Origin: Candidatus Aminicenantota bacterium
GTDB lineage: Bacteria; Acidobacteriota; Aminicenantia; UBA2199
DNA length: 64,000 nucleotides
Direction of reading: 5' to 3'
Assembly: GCA_026393835.1 (NCBI GenBank)
Contig: JAPKZK010000041.1
Coordinates: forward strand, 92,956-156,955
In this document: positions 42,873 to 51,148 of the stretch, one piece after another
Position numbering within the stretch: the first letter of the stretch is position 1
How the letters are laid out: every line of letters begins with the position of its first letter
The notes under the pieces: model-generated
Seen by the model: only the letters and a program-made list of their open reading frames with translations
What the model was told of the DNA's origin: nothing
Databases searched by the model: none
Made by a program: the position numbers and the translations under genes

Positions 42873-43442
42873 CTATTCCTTTTCTCTTAATTTTTTCTCC
42901 ACTTTTGAAAACACGCAGCCGCAATAATCCTGGTGCTTGATTTCCAAATCATGGGCCATTTTCCGGCAGATATCGAAACCACCCTGCTTTTTGAAATTCT
43001 CCGCTAAGAATTCGACGCCGAATGATTCAGCCAACTTCTCACCCTCTTCATTAACCTGTTTCGCCACCTTGTAAGGGCTGATGGACAGGGTGGAGGCCAC
43101 AATGTCGAAACCATTGGCCCCGGCATAAGCAAAGGCTTTTTCCAGGCGCATATGGAAACAGATAGAACAGCGTTTGCCCCTTTCCGGTTCTTTTTCATAC
43201 CCCTTTACCCGCCGGAACCACCGGTCCATCTCATGTTCCATATAAACCACGCGCCAGTTTTTTAGTTTTGCCACCCGCTCCAATTCGTTTTCCCGGAACC
43301 GGTACTCCTTTACCGGCTGGATATTGGGATTGTAGAAAAATCCCGTCGCCTCATAAGCGGTTTTTAATTTTTCCATCACATATACCGCGCAAGGCCCGCA
43401 ACAGATATGAAGCAATAGTTTTTTCTTGTTTTTCGCGTCCAT
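42873..43442 (-). CDS. queH: epoxyqueuosine reductase QueH
   Basis: This 189-residue enzyme does the last step of queuosine synthesis, reducing epoxyqueuosine in tRNA. It has the adjacent-cysteine motif HICCGPCAVYV, then RGKRCSICFHMRLEKA and YCGCVFSK, giving the cysteines for the 4Fe-4S and metal sites of the QueH (DUF208) family. ATG 43442 is six bases after TATAAT, so a leaderless mRNA is likely; the longer frame to 43460 overlaps the promoter. It is convergent with rel and separated by eight bases. Confidence 0.92.
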   Translation of the reverse strand: MDAKNKKKLLLHICCGPCAVYVMEKLKTAYEATGFFYNPNIQPVKEYRFRENELERVAKLKNWRVVYMEHEMDRWFRRVKGYEKEPERGKRCSICFHMRLEKAFAYAGANGFDIVASTLSISPYKVAKQVNEEGEKLAESFGVEFLAENFKKQGGFDICRKMAHDLEIKHQDYCGCVFSKVEKKLREKE

Positions 43443-43448
43443 TCCCTG

Positions 43449-43477
43449 ATTATACCGCATTTATAGAGCGCCGACAA
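43449..43477 (-). promoter_or_regulatory. leaderless-type promoter of queH
   Basis: On the minus strand: TTGTCG (43477-43472), 17-nt spacer, TATAAT (43454-43449), six bases to the ATG. It lies in the 3' end of the upstream pseudopilin gene. Confidence 0.65.
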
Positions 43478-43928
43478 CAGGTTTTATCGCAATCACTTTA
43501 ATCCTACCCGCGCTGGACAGGGTGATTTTATACTGGTAATGCTCATTCCACACATAAATCGAACATAACGGCGCAACGCTCCCGATAGGCGTGAAAACCG
43601 GCAGCGCATTGATCGAAAGCGAAACATCCTTGTCTACTTCAAATGACATAAATGCGACCCATACTGCGCCGATCTTTTCCTTCAACAGCAACCGGTTATT
43701 CTCAATACAAAACTTAACCGACCGGTTCATCTTAATGGCATCGTACCTGGCCGTGGATAATGCGGAAGTCACCGTGCGCACATTGCCGGAAACCTCCCAT
43801 CTTTCCACGGATGCTTTAAACATGGGAATCCCCAACATCCCCGCCAACGAAAGAATACATAATGCCACTAATAATTCGATCAACGTAATCCCTCTTTTAC
43901 TATTTTTATGGTTATCCTGTCTCATCAC
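43461..43928 (-). CDS. minor pseudopilin, FimT/GspH type
   Basis: This 155-residue prepilin has a basic leader, the type IV cleavage/methylation site RGITLIELLVALCILSLAG with Glu at +5, and a beta-rich head. It is the last gene of a four-gene overlapping pseudopilin operon read leftward from 46372. It overlaps the PilX-like gene by four bases. The set probably primes a type IV pilus or type II secretion pseudopilus; ComEA is encoded nearby, which would fit DNA uptake. Confidence 0.85.
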   Translation of the reverse strand: MMRQDNHKNSKRGITLIELLVALCILSLAGMLGIPMFKASVERWEVSGNVRTVTSALSTARYDAIKMNRSVKFCIENNRLLLKEKIGAVWVAFMSFEVDKDVSLSINALPVFTPIGSVAPLCSIYVWNEHYQYKITLSSAGRIKVIAIKPVVGAL

Positions 43929-45298
43929 GGCGTCTCCTCTATCTCTTCTACAGCGTTGATATGAAAATGATAAATATATTTAAAATCCAGGGTCCTGAAA
44001 AAAGCGCCCCAATCGGAACCGGCATCCACATGGCGGAACCGGATGACCCCCCGGTTCTCCAGGTCTTTACTATAAATGCTGCCGCTTATCTCCAATTTCG
44101 GGCTATCATTGGTCAATTTCCCATCGGTAAGAATCGACGCCTCGATGTAGGTTTCATTTTTCCCCTCCGGCGGTTCGACCCTGATACCGGGTTTCAAATC
44201 CTCCCGGTCAAACAAAGTCCCGGAAGCGCATACCAGGGTAAGACCGGTAGACATTATCTTTTGCAAGTTAAGATTCTTAGTTGTCGTTGCCAGGTCCGAA
44301 CGAATTACCACGGTCCCGGAAGCAAAAAGGGTGATATGGGCAGTCTCGATAAAAGCAGCATCCCCCTCCTGTTCCAGGGACCATATATTCCCGTTCACCA
44401 CGAGTCTTTCCTTGAAAAGCCACGGCTCCTCCGTTAGATTATCGCGGTCGATAAAATAATTTTCCCCGGGTTTGTAATGATACTCATGGGCGACGCCCCC
44501 TTTACTTACCAGGATTTTTTGGATATTATCCACCGTCGAAAATACCAGGCTCTCCACATCGCCCTGGATAAATATGCACTTCACCTGGCTATCCCCCACC
44601 AGCAGGTGAATGCCTTCGGGTATGGGTGCATCGGAAACTTCGAACCCGAATTTCTCCCTCATGGCCGCCCAGGTCAATGCAGTACCCTGGACTTCCAGGC
44701 AATTCAATAAAAATTCGGAGACGTTGAATTCCACTTCCACCCCGTTAAGCGCCATAACGGGACTGCCGCCATCCAGGTTTTCCACATTCCCCGGCGCCTC
44801 CCCGGGTTTGCCCGGGAAAAAGGGGAAAAAGGTTAATGGAATCTGGCCGGAAGCCATATCGATAAAGACCTCCGCGTTAATACTATAATTGTTCTTGCTT
44901 GAAGAAACGTTAATTCGATCTATTATCCTGGTTTTCGTATAAAACTCTTTGGGAAAGACCAGGGTGGTGAAGGAATTTTTTATTAGGATATTATCACCGC
45001 TGCCGGCGCAGGCGCCCACCGTCGTATCCGGGAAATAGTCTTTGTTAAAATAATCCGCCGCCGGGTCCGGGAAGCTCCGGAGGTCCTGGCTAAAGATTTT
45101 CTCACGAAGGGCGTGGAGATAATAAATCAACTCCCGGTGCATGCGGTCTGTTTCCGTTATCCTCTGCGTCCGGGCGCTCCGTATCCAGGTGTGAAAAATG
45201 GAAAAGCCCAGCAGACTGAGCCCCAAAAAGGTGAGAAACATGATCAACAAAAGAGCTATTACGATATTACCTTTATTATCTCGAAACCGGCGTCTCAT
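43925..45298 (-). CDS. large pseudopilin-associated protein (PilX/GspK-like)
   Basis: This 457-residue protein has an N-terminal IALLLIMFLTFLGLSLLGFS membrane helix after a basic start, without the usual glutamate. A long extracytoplasmic domain of mixed alpha/beta content follows. Its size and place between PilW-like and FimT-like genes match the PilX/GspK position at the pilus tip. The sequence itself gives no motif beyond the helix. Confidence 0.7.
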   Translation of the reverse strand: MRRRFRDNKGNIVIALLLIMFLTFLGLSLLGFSIFHTWIRSARTQRITETDRMHRELIYYLHALREKIFSQDLRSFPDPAADYFNKDYFPDTTVGACAGSGDNILIKNSFTTLVFPKEFYTKTRIIDRINVSSSKNNYSINAEVFIDMASGQIPLTFFPFFPGKPGEAPGNVENLDGGSPVMALNGVEVEFNVSEFLLNCLEVQGTALTWAAMREKFGFEVSDAPIPEGIHLLVGDSQVKCIFIQGDVESLVFSTVDNIQKILVSKGGVAHEYHYKPGENYFIDRDNLTEEPWLFKERLVVNGNIWSLEQEGDAAFIETAHITLFASGTVVIRSDLATTTKNLNLQKIMSTGLTLVCASGTLFDREDLKPGIRVEPPEGKNETYIEASILTDGKLTNDSPKLEISGSIYSKDLENRGVIRFRHVDAGSDWGAFFRTLDFKYIYHFHINAVEEIEETP

Positions 45299-45990
45299 TT
45301 TTCCACCATATTGGGCAGGAATATATAACCCCTGAGCTGTTCTTTATTATTGATTTCAAACCGGTAAAGGACCGCGATGGATTCGGGGTAAAATTTGACA
45401 TTGAAATCCGTCACTTCCTCCAGCAGCGGCTGGAAATAGCCGTTATTCACTTTCCGCTTCAAGGTCTTTTCTGTCGGGTAAATTTTGTATTCCACATATT
45501 TCAGCACCACGGCCATGGAGTTTTTCGCATAATCATTCTGTAAATTGTAAGCCAACAGCAGCCGGTTTCCACTCACCCCGCTAATCACATTAAATTCGTA
45601 AGAACCCCTTTCGGCGTCATAAATAAGGATTTCTTTTTGTTTGGCAAAGAAGTCATTCCGGTTGGCAAGAATTTCTTTGCTCCCTTTCCAGCAGTCCGCC
45701 AGCAGGGGCTCTTCCCCCGTCCCATAGAGGACTTTAAAGCTTTGCGTGCTGTATTCAAATACAGTGAACCCGAAACGGTTTGCAGCTTCCCGAAGTTTCA
45801 TCCCGCATTTGGTCAAATCCGACCTGATGGAATCCACCGTATTGAAAATCGCTTCCATTCTTTGCTGGTTGTTGATGATCTTCTGGGAGCAGCGGTTGGC
45901 CCCTATCACATGAGAAATCACCATAGTTGAAAGCATACACGTTAATGCCAGCACCACAAGCATTTCCACTAAACTAAAACCTTTAATCAT
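45295..45990 (-). CDS. minor pseudopilin, PilW type
   Basis: This 231-residue prepilin has the methylation site MIKGFSLVEMLVVLALTC at the start, Glu +5 present. ATG 45990 has GAGGAGG upstream; the longer frame to 46062 lies within the previous gene and would displace the leader. It overlaps its neighbours on both sides. Confidence 0.85.
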   Translation of the reverse strand: MIKGFSLVEMLVVLALTCMLSTMVISHVIGANRCSQKIINNQQRMEAIFNTVDSIRSDLTKCGMKLREAANRFGFTVFEYSTQSFKVLYGTGEEPLLADCWKGSKEILANRNDFFAKQKEILIYDAERGSYEFNVISGVSGNRLLLAYNLQNDYAKNSMAVVLKYVEYKIYPTEKTLKRKVNNGYFQPLLEEVTDFNVKFYPESIAVLYRFEINNKEQLRGYIFLPNMVEK

Positions 45991-46372
45991 TATCGACCTC
46001 CTCGATGTACTTTGATCTATAGAAATATATTTGTTTGCATAATGTTTTATAAGTGACGGCAAGCGTGATCTTTTTTAATGTAGAACTCAGACTGACGATA
46101 TGGCGGGTTATTTTAAACGGGCCTTCCACAGTGGAAAAAGAGCCGTCTTCCAGTTCCACCGAATTAAAAGGCTTCCCTGCCAATTCGCTTTTACAGGATT
46201 CAAGTTTTTGAGACATTTCCAACCGGGTGCGGGACATCCCGGTCCCGTTTATAGAGTAGATAATAATATCGCCTACAAATAATAAGGCCAGCAGAACCAA
46301 CACCCAGGAGACGATAACCTCGATTAAGGTAAAGCCTCCTTCTTTTTTTAATTGTTTCGTTTTCATTTTCAT
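45983..46372 (-). CDS. minor pseudopilin, PilV/GspI type
   Basis: This 129-residue prepilin has the leader KTKQLKKEGGFTLIEVIVSW with cleavage after GG and Glu +5. ATG 46372 is chosen because AGGAC lies seven bases upstream; longer starts to 46465 are possible. It is the first gene of the operon. The palindromic operator at 46527-46568 lies upstream. Confidence 0.82.
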   Translation of the reverse strand: MKMKTKQLKKEGGFTLIEVIVSWVLVLLALLFVGDIIIYSINGTGMSRTRLEMSQKLESCKSELAGKPFNSVELEDGSFSTVEGPFKITRHIVSLSSTLKKITLAVTYKTLCKQIYFYRSKYIEEVDND

Positions 46373-46526
46373 TTTACACGTCCTATACATCAATTTCACT
46401 CTGACGGGTCCAGCAGCATGCTGGCTCCGCCGGACAGTTATCAATTCTGATGCCAAACCGATCATTTATGCAAAGAGCGTTTATTATCGCTATTTTTTAA
46501 AAAAAGCAGGGCCCGGGGGTGCAACG

Positions 46527-46568
46527 GTTGTTTACAAATAAAAAATCGTTTGTAAACAACTGTTTACA
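46527..46568. promoter_or_regulatory. triple-half-site palindromic operator between pseudopilin operon and comEA
   Basis: GTTGTTTACAAA (46527-46538) is an exact inverted repeat of TTTGTAAACAAC (46549-46560). The second arm also forms TGTAAACA-AC-TGTTTACA with 46561-46568. So three copies of the TGTTTACA-type half-site are arranged as overlapping palindromes. It is placed to control the divergent pseudopilin and comEA genes. Confidence 0.75.
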
Positions 46569-46695
46569 TTTTCACTCCCGGGGAATAACGGGTTTAATTT
46601 GGCGAAATGCGTTTCTTAAAAGGTTCCCGGGGACTGAACCGCCTGGAATTTTCGATTTGGCATCGGAATTGATAAGGTAGGGCAGGAGGAAACAA

Positions 46696-47007
46696 ATGAT
46701 AAAACTTAAAAAGTTAGTTTCAATTACGCTTATGTTGTTGGTGGTTGTCGGGTTTGTAATGGTATTGGGCGGCGGCGCTTATGCTCAAGAGAAGCAGTCC
46801 GGCGATGCGAATGCGGTAAAGGTAAATATCAACACCGCCGGTAAGGAACAACTGATGGATCTCCCGCGCGTGGGTGATAAGATCGCCGCGAGGATCATCG
46901 AGTACCGGGAGAAGAACGGTAAGTTCAAACGGCCTGAAGATATTATGAAGGTCAAAGGAATCGGTGAAAAAACCTTTAAAAAATTTGAAAAAAGGCTGGT
47001 CATTTAG
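46696..47007 (+). CDS. comEA: ComEA-like helix-hairpin-helix DNA-binding protein
   Basis: This 103-residue secreted protein has a signal peptide (LVSITLMLLVVVGFVMVL ... AYA) and a C-terminal ComEA domain: VNINTAGKEQLMDLPRVGDK, IAARIIEYREKNGKF and PEDIMKVKGIGEKTFKK, the two helix-hairpin-helix motifs. It binds double-stranded DNA in the periplasm during natural transformation. GGAGG lies before the ATG. Its closeness to the minor pseudopilins suggests a competence function for both. Confidence 0.92.
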   Translation: MIKLKKLVSITLMLLVVVGFVMVLGGGAYAQEKQSGDANAVKVNINTAGKEQLMDLPRVGDKIAARIIEYREKNGKFKRPEDIMKVKGIGEKTFKKFEKRLVI

Positions 47008-47091
47008 GTAAAAGACCTGGCGCAAAGGCGCGAAGGCGCGGGAGAATATAACTCCCGTGTCTTTGCGCCCCGCGGTTCCACAGGAGGAATC

Positions 47092-47328
47092 ATGGATAAA
47101 AAAACAAAAGATCTCAACCTAATAATGATGTATTTGAACGGCTGGGAAGAAGAGTCGCGAATAGAGCCCGGCGGTAAGGTCCTCAGGGCCTGGAAAGGGT
47201 ATCCCTTTGATGTTATAAATGCACTGGAAAAGGAAAAAATGATTCGCCAGTACGACAAATCATTGATTATCACCAAAGAAGGAATATCCAGAGCCGAAGG
47301 GTTGAAACACCAGTACCTAAAAACATAA
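47092..47328 (+). CDS. small winged-helix-like protein (DUF6429-like)
   Basis: This 78-residue protein has the pattern LMMYLNGWEEE...RAWKGYPFDVINALEKEKMI then LIITKEGISRAEGL (short helices then a wing), which resembles DUF6429 proteins. AGGAGG lies before the ATG. It is followed by a strong Rho-independent terminator. Function unknown. Confidence 0.75.
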   Translation: MDKKTKDLNLIMMYLNGWEEESRIEPGGKVLRAWKGYPFDVINALEKEKMIRQYDKSLIITKEGISRAEGLKHQYLKT

Positions 47329-47346
47329 CAAGAAACAGGATACTGC

Positions 47347-47385
47347 GGCACGGGGCACGTTTAGGTGCGTCCCGTGCCTTTTTTT
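47347..47385 (+). terminator. Rho-independent terminator
   Basis: GGCACGGG and CCCGTGCC arms with an inner GCAC/GTGC stem and then seven T residues. It ends the 47092-47328 transcript. Confidence 0.85.
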
Positions 47386-47401
47386 AATTTAGGAGAAGAA
47401 G

Positions 47402-47470
47402 ATGAAGTCCATTGTGAAAAGTAAAGATATTTTTAAAAAAGTTTCCAATTTATATGGTACAGTTGTATGA
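47402..47470 (+). CDS. very short ORF (22 codons)
   Basis: MKSIVKSKDIFKKVSNLYG plus TVV, with AGGAG six bases before the ATG. It could be a small peptide or the first codons of a deleted gene. Nothing supports a function. Confidence 0.25.
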   Translation: MKSIVKSKDIFKKVSNLYGTVV

Positions 47471-47479
47471 AAACTTCCC

Positions 47480-47506
47480 AATTCTCCAATCAGTGATTGG
47501 AGAATT
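47480..47506. repeat. perfect hairpin 1 of a twin pair
   Basis: AATTCTCCAATC-AGT-GATTGGAGAATT, 12-bp arms. It shares the core CAATCAGTGATTG with the hairpin at 47569. Confidence 0.8.
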
Positions 47507-47568
47507 TGAAAATTTGAGTTGAAGTCAGATCATAGCGCTTTTACCCTCACAGAAGCCAATGATATTTC

Positions 47569-47597
47569 AAATAGTGCAATCACTGATTGCACTATTT
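47569..47597. repeat. perfect hairpin 2 of a twin pair
   Basis: AAATAGTGCAATC-ACT-GATTGCACTATTT, 13-bp arms, overlapping the stop codon of the SGNH hydrolase (47592-47594). The centre CAATCACTGATTG differs from hairpin 1 by one base. Confidence 0.8.
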
Positions 47598-48719
47598 AGA
47601 ATGGTTTAATCGTTCGATCAACGCGTTGATTGCAGGGACAATGAGAAGCGCCTTGGTTTCCATGCCGGCGGGGCTTTCATGGATGGCATCGATAAAATAC
47701 CGCACCTCCCGCATTGGGATATAAAGGTCCACCACCGGGACGTCACGCAACTGCGCCATTTCCATAACGATCCGGTTATTGCGCCGGTGGGCTTCCACCA
47801 TGGCTTGATAAAATACTTTCGTGGGATACTCCCATTGGGGGTTCAAAGGATGGGTCAATAATACCGGGATAGCGCCCGTGTTTCTTACCAGCGCGATCAA
47901 CGAGTCGATATTTTGCCGGAAATATTTCCCCGTGGCTTTAGCGCCATTTTTCACCGCATCCTCATCCGAAGGGTGGCGGTACTGCATGGCCGCAATCATA
48001 TCGCCCGGCAGGTACCCTTTAGAGGAAACCGCATAACGGAAAGCCAATACCCGGATCAGTTTACTGTTACGCATTAAAAACAGCAGCGCCCCGGGAATGG
48101 GTTTATATGAAAACGAGAAACGGAACCCGGTATTGTCCGGTCCACCTTCGTCCGGGTAGCAGGCGGAAAAAGCATCATTGGCCCCCGCGTGGATCAACAC
48201 GATATCCGGCGTCAATATGGGGACCAGCATGGCCGCGACGCCGATAAGTTCATGGGTGGTGAAACCCGGGATACCCAGGTTTAAAACTTCTATCCCCGGT
48301 CCCCACTGCGCTTGCAGTTTTTTTTCCAGGAGTGCGGGCCACACGTCGCTGCCGTTTTTTGAATGCATTCCGTAAGTGGTGCTGCCGCCCAGGGCAACGA
48401 TCCGCAGGGTCCCCTTTTTTTTAGCAGTCCATCCCGGTTGACGAAATCCCCTGGAATTATACGGCTGTTCGCCGTCGGGGTCCCGGTAGGCCGGGTTGCA
48501 GGTATAATTAAAATAAGGATGCGGGACATAACGCGGTGCAGGGGCATGCGAACGGTCCGACCCGATGATGGTTTCCAGCAGTTCCCGTTTCTCCCCGGTA
48601 AATCCGAAACGATAGTAAATGCTCCCGGTCAGTTCCAGGAGAGCGATAAATCCCACCAAAAGCACAGCGCTAAATAAAATTTTTTTCTTAAGGGATATCG
48701 ACTTTTCATCATTCATCAT
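47592..48719 (-). CDS. SGNH/GDSL hydrolase, membrane-anchored
   Basis: This 375-residue protein has one N-terminal transmembrane helix (ILFSAVLLVGFIALLELTG). An SGNH domain follows with the nucleophile serine block VALGGSTTYGMHSKNG, the GIPG block, and HAGANDAFSACYP with the oxyanion asparagine. Such esterases act on acyl or acetyl groups of envelope polymers or lipids. The next gene upstream on this strand is an acyltransferase three bases away, suggesting a shared role in lipid or cell-envelope acylation. A complete C-terminal D-x-x-H could not be fixed by eye. Confidence 0.82.
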   Translation of the reverse strand: MMNDEKSISLKKKILFSAVLLVGFIALLELTGSIYYRFGFTGEKRELLETIIGSDRSHAPAPRYVPHPYFNYTCNPAYRDPDGEQPYNSRGFRQPGWTAKKKGTLRIVALGGSTTYGMHSKNGSDVWPALLEKKLQAQWGPGIEVLNLGIPGFTTHELIGVAAMLVPILTPDIVLIHAGANDAFSACYPDEGGPDNTGFRFSFSYKPIPGALLFLMRNSKLIRVLAFRYAVSSKGYLPGDMIAAMQYRHPSDEDAVKNGAKATGKYFRQNIDSLIALVRNTGAIPVLLTHPLNPQWEYPTKVFYQAMVEAHRRNNRIVMEMAQLRDVPVVDLYIPMREVRYFIDAIHESPAGMETKALLIVPAINALIERLNHSK

Positions 48720-48722
48720 TCA

Positions 48723-49787
48723 TCATTTTTTTTTCATATAGTGGTTGATATAATCGGCATACAAGCGATAAAAAGGTAAATGGGCGGGTGTGATGTTTTT
48801 GAAATTTTTTTCACAGCGGGCTGTTTTATCCAGTATATCACCGGGGCTTTCGCCCGGTTCGAAACCCCTGAAACGTTCCTTAAGCCCTTCTAATTTTCCC
48901 ATGTTTTCCCGGATGCATTCCAAAATTTTATCCCGCCCGAGTCGCCCGGCTTCATGGGCATCCAGTATGGCCCATGAGACAATATTAATGGGTAAAATTT
49001 TCACCAGTTCCAGGCATTTTTCACGGGTATAAACCGCCAGTTCTTTCCTGGTTTTATCGAGGTGATCCGCTATTTTAATAGGCTCCCCGAAGCTGATATA
49101 CAGGTCTCCGATGTGGCGGATCATTTTTAAAGAATCCAGGATGTGCAGGGTATGAGGTTTGCCCTCCAATTCCCTGATTATTTCATAATCTTCCCGCACT
49201 TTCGAATAATCCACATTAAAAGGTACGATATAGACATCATGGGCGGTCAAACTTTTATATTCCGCCAGGATTTTCTCTTTGTTCTTTTCATATTCCAGGA
49301 TAGCTTCGAAGGCGGTGGGGAAAAAATTACCGTACTCCCTTTTATCCGGGATATTCCTCCGGGTTCCTTCCGGGAAGATGGACACATCGATGCCGTGGGC
49401 CATATAGTAGATGACATATTGTTTTAATTTTTTCGACGACTCCAGCACATCTTTTCGCGTTTGGGGGCGCTTCACCAGGAATGCCCCGGTTTTCCCAGCC
49501 AGTTTCTGGAATAACTTTCCTTTTACCAGGTTGTCGCCCATCCCGATATAAGGGGGGGGGAGTTTCTGAAAATAGATGGACGACATAACGCCGGAGGTCT
49601 CCCATAAACTTTTATGGAGGGCGGTATAGAGGAATACGGCGTTTTCTTTCTTCAGTTTTTTTAAATCATAGGGATTTTCCAGGTGGGGTCTTGAAAAGAA
49701 CCGGTACCCGGTATTGCTCACGAACTTCGCCCACAGGTAAACCAGCAAGTCTCTGCGTACGATTTCTTCTTTTTCCAGACCAAACAT
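48723..49787 (-). CDS. glycerol-3-phosphate-type acyltransferase (PlsC/PlsB superfamily)
   Basis: This 354-residue protein has acyltransferase blocks LYTALHKSLWETSGVM (HX4D-like, ending in Glu), GAFLVKRP and the substrate-binding VSIFPEGTRRN. It lacks obvious membrane helices except weakly hydrophobic stretches. It would transfer acyl chains to a phosphorylated glycerol or related acceptor. GGAG precedes the ATG. Its promoter is back to back with that of the phosphofructokinase gene. Confidence 0.85.
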   Translation of the reverse strand: MFGLEKEEIVRRDLLVYLWAKFVSNTGYRFFSRPHLENPYDLKKLKKENAVFLYTALHKSLWETSGVMSSIYFQKLPPPYIGMGDNLVKGKLFQKLAGKTGAFLVKRPQTRKDVLESSKKLKQYVIYYMAHGIDVSIFPEGTRRNIPDKREYGNFFPTAFEAILEYEKNKEKILAEYKSLTAHDVYIVPFNVDYSKVREDYEIIRELEGKPHTLHILDSLKMIRHIGDLYISFGEPIKIADHLDKTRKELAVYTREKCLELVKILPINIVSWAILDAHEAGRLGRDKILECIRENMGKLEGLKERFRGFEPGESPGDILDKTARCEKNFKNITPAHLPFYRLYADYINHYMKKK

Positions 49788-49821
49788 AAAACTTTCTCCG
49801 ATTTCGTCAGTGAATAGAGGA

Positions 49822-49850
49822 ATTATAACCGTTTATCAAGTTTTTTTCAA
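49822..49850 (-). promoter_or_regulatory. promoter of the acyltransferase-SGNH unit
   Basis: On the minus strand: TTGAAA (49850-49845), 17-nt spacer, TATAAT (49827-49822). The leader of about 30 nt has room for the GGAG site. Confidence 0.7.
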
Positions 49851-49865
49851 GGGGGCATTTTTTTA

Positions 49866-49894
49866 TTGACAATAAATCAAATTTGAACTATTAT
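49866..49894 (+). promoter_or_regulatory. leaderless-type promoter of the phosphofructokinase gene
   Basis: TTGACA (49866-49871), 17-nt spacer, TATTAT (49889-49894), six bases before ATG 49901. Confidence 0.78.
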
Positions 49895-49900
49895 CATTCC

Positions 49901-51145
49901 ATGAAAGGCTATAATGGAAATGAAAAAGTTGGCCTTGTTTTTTCCGGCGGTCCCGCGCCATCGGCAAACGCAGTGATATCCGCCGCCGCACTGAACTTTA
50001 TCGATAAAAAAATATCGATCCTGGGCTTTTATCATGGTTTCGAATGCCTTGAAAAATATGACCCGGGCAACCGGCGCTCCCCGGGGTCCCTGAACTCCCC
50101 GGACTCCCCAAACTCTCTCGACGCCCTGGTGGAAAATCTTCATTACGAAATACTGGACGCCGAAATCTCGTCGATCAGGAACCGGCGAGGCGTTTATTTG
50201 AGAACTTCCAGGGCCAACCCGGGCAAAGAAATTAAATGTCAAGAAGATCTAAACGATCCCGCCAAAAGCCGGAAACTGCGAAATATCCTGGCCGGCCTGG
50301 ACAACCTGGGCGTGGGTTTCCTCATTACCATCGGCGGGGATGATACCTTAAAAACCGCCAATTACCTGGGCCTACTGGGGCTGCCGGTGATTCATATTCC
50401 CAAAACCATCGATAATGATTATTTCGGCATTGCCTGGACCTTTGGGTACTGGAGCGCGGTACAGGCGGCAAAAGAAGCCATCCTCAATTTAAAGGCGGAT
50501 TCGGAAAGCACCGGCAGCTACTTTATCATAGAATTAATGGGACGGAAAACCGGCTGGCTCACTTACGCCGCCGGCATTGCCGGGGAAGCCGTGCTTAAAA
50601 TCTCTATCGAAGATATCCAGGAGGATGTACTGGACATCGATGCACTGGCCAACCGGATCGTAAACGCCATCATCGGCAGGGAAAAGCGCAAGAGGTTTTC
50701 GGGCGTCATTTGCGTGGCCGAAGCTTTGGCCGATAAACTGCCGGAACCATTTCGACCCAGGGAAAGAGATAAGCACGGCAATGTGATCGTGGGGGCGGCC
50801 GAGATCGGCAGGATTTTACGGGACGCGGCCGTCAAACTATATAAACAAAGAACCGGTAAGAATAAAAAAATCATTTATAAACAAATCGGCTACGAAATCC
50901 GCAACACACCGCCCATTAGTTTCGATGTAGTGTTGGCCAGTATGTTGGGTTTCGGGGCCTTTAAATTGTACTGCCAGGGGATATTCAATTCCATGGTTTC
51001 CGTTTCGGATAATTTCCAGATCGTCGGCGTCTCGTTTTCAGAGTTAATAGACCCGGTCACGCTTGTAACCCGTTTAAGGGGTGTACCCAGGGGCAGCGAT
51101 TTCTTCGAATTGAAAGAAGCCCTTTCCTTTAAAGAGATGGATTAA
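49901..51145 (+). CDS. phosphofructokinase, PPi-dependent type predicted
   Basis: This 414-residue PFK-family enzyme converts fructose 6-phosphate to the bisphosphate. GLVFSGGPAPSANAVISAA is the phosphoryl-donor loop, ITIGGDDTLKTANYL carries GGDDT rather than the GGDGS of ATP enzymes, and HIPKTIDNDYFG carries the lysine after P. Both changes are known markers of pyrophosphate-dependent PFKs. MGRKTGWLTYAAGIA provides the sugar-phosphate site. ATG 49901 is fixed by the promoter ending six bases upstream. It would be the glycolytic/gluconeogenic step of the organism. Confidence 0.92.
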   Translation: MKGYNGNEKVGLVFSGGPAPSANAVISAAALNFIDKKISILGFYHGFECLEKYDPGNRRSPGSLNSPDSPNSLDALVENLHYEILDAEISSIRNRRGVYLRTSRANPGKEIKCQEDLNDPAKSRKLRNILAGLDNLGVGFLITIGGDDTLKTANYLGLLGLPVIHIPKTIDNDYFGIAWTFGYWSAVQAAKEAILNLKADSESTGSYFIIELMGRKTGWLTYAAGIAGEAVLKISIEDIQEDVLDIDALANRIVNAIIGREKRKRFSGVICVAEALADKLPEPFRPRERDKHGNVIVGAAEIGRILRDAAVKLYKQRTGKNKKIIYKQIGYEIRNTPPISFDVVLASMLGFGAFKLYCQGIFNSMVSVSDNFQIVGVSFSELIDPVTLVTRLRGVPRGSDFFELKEALSFKEMD

Positions 51146-51148
51146 CGC

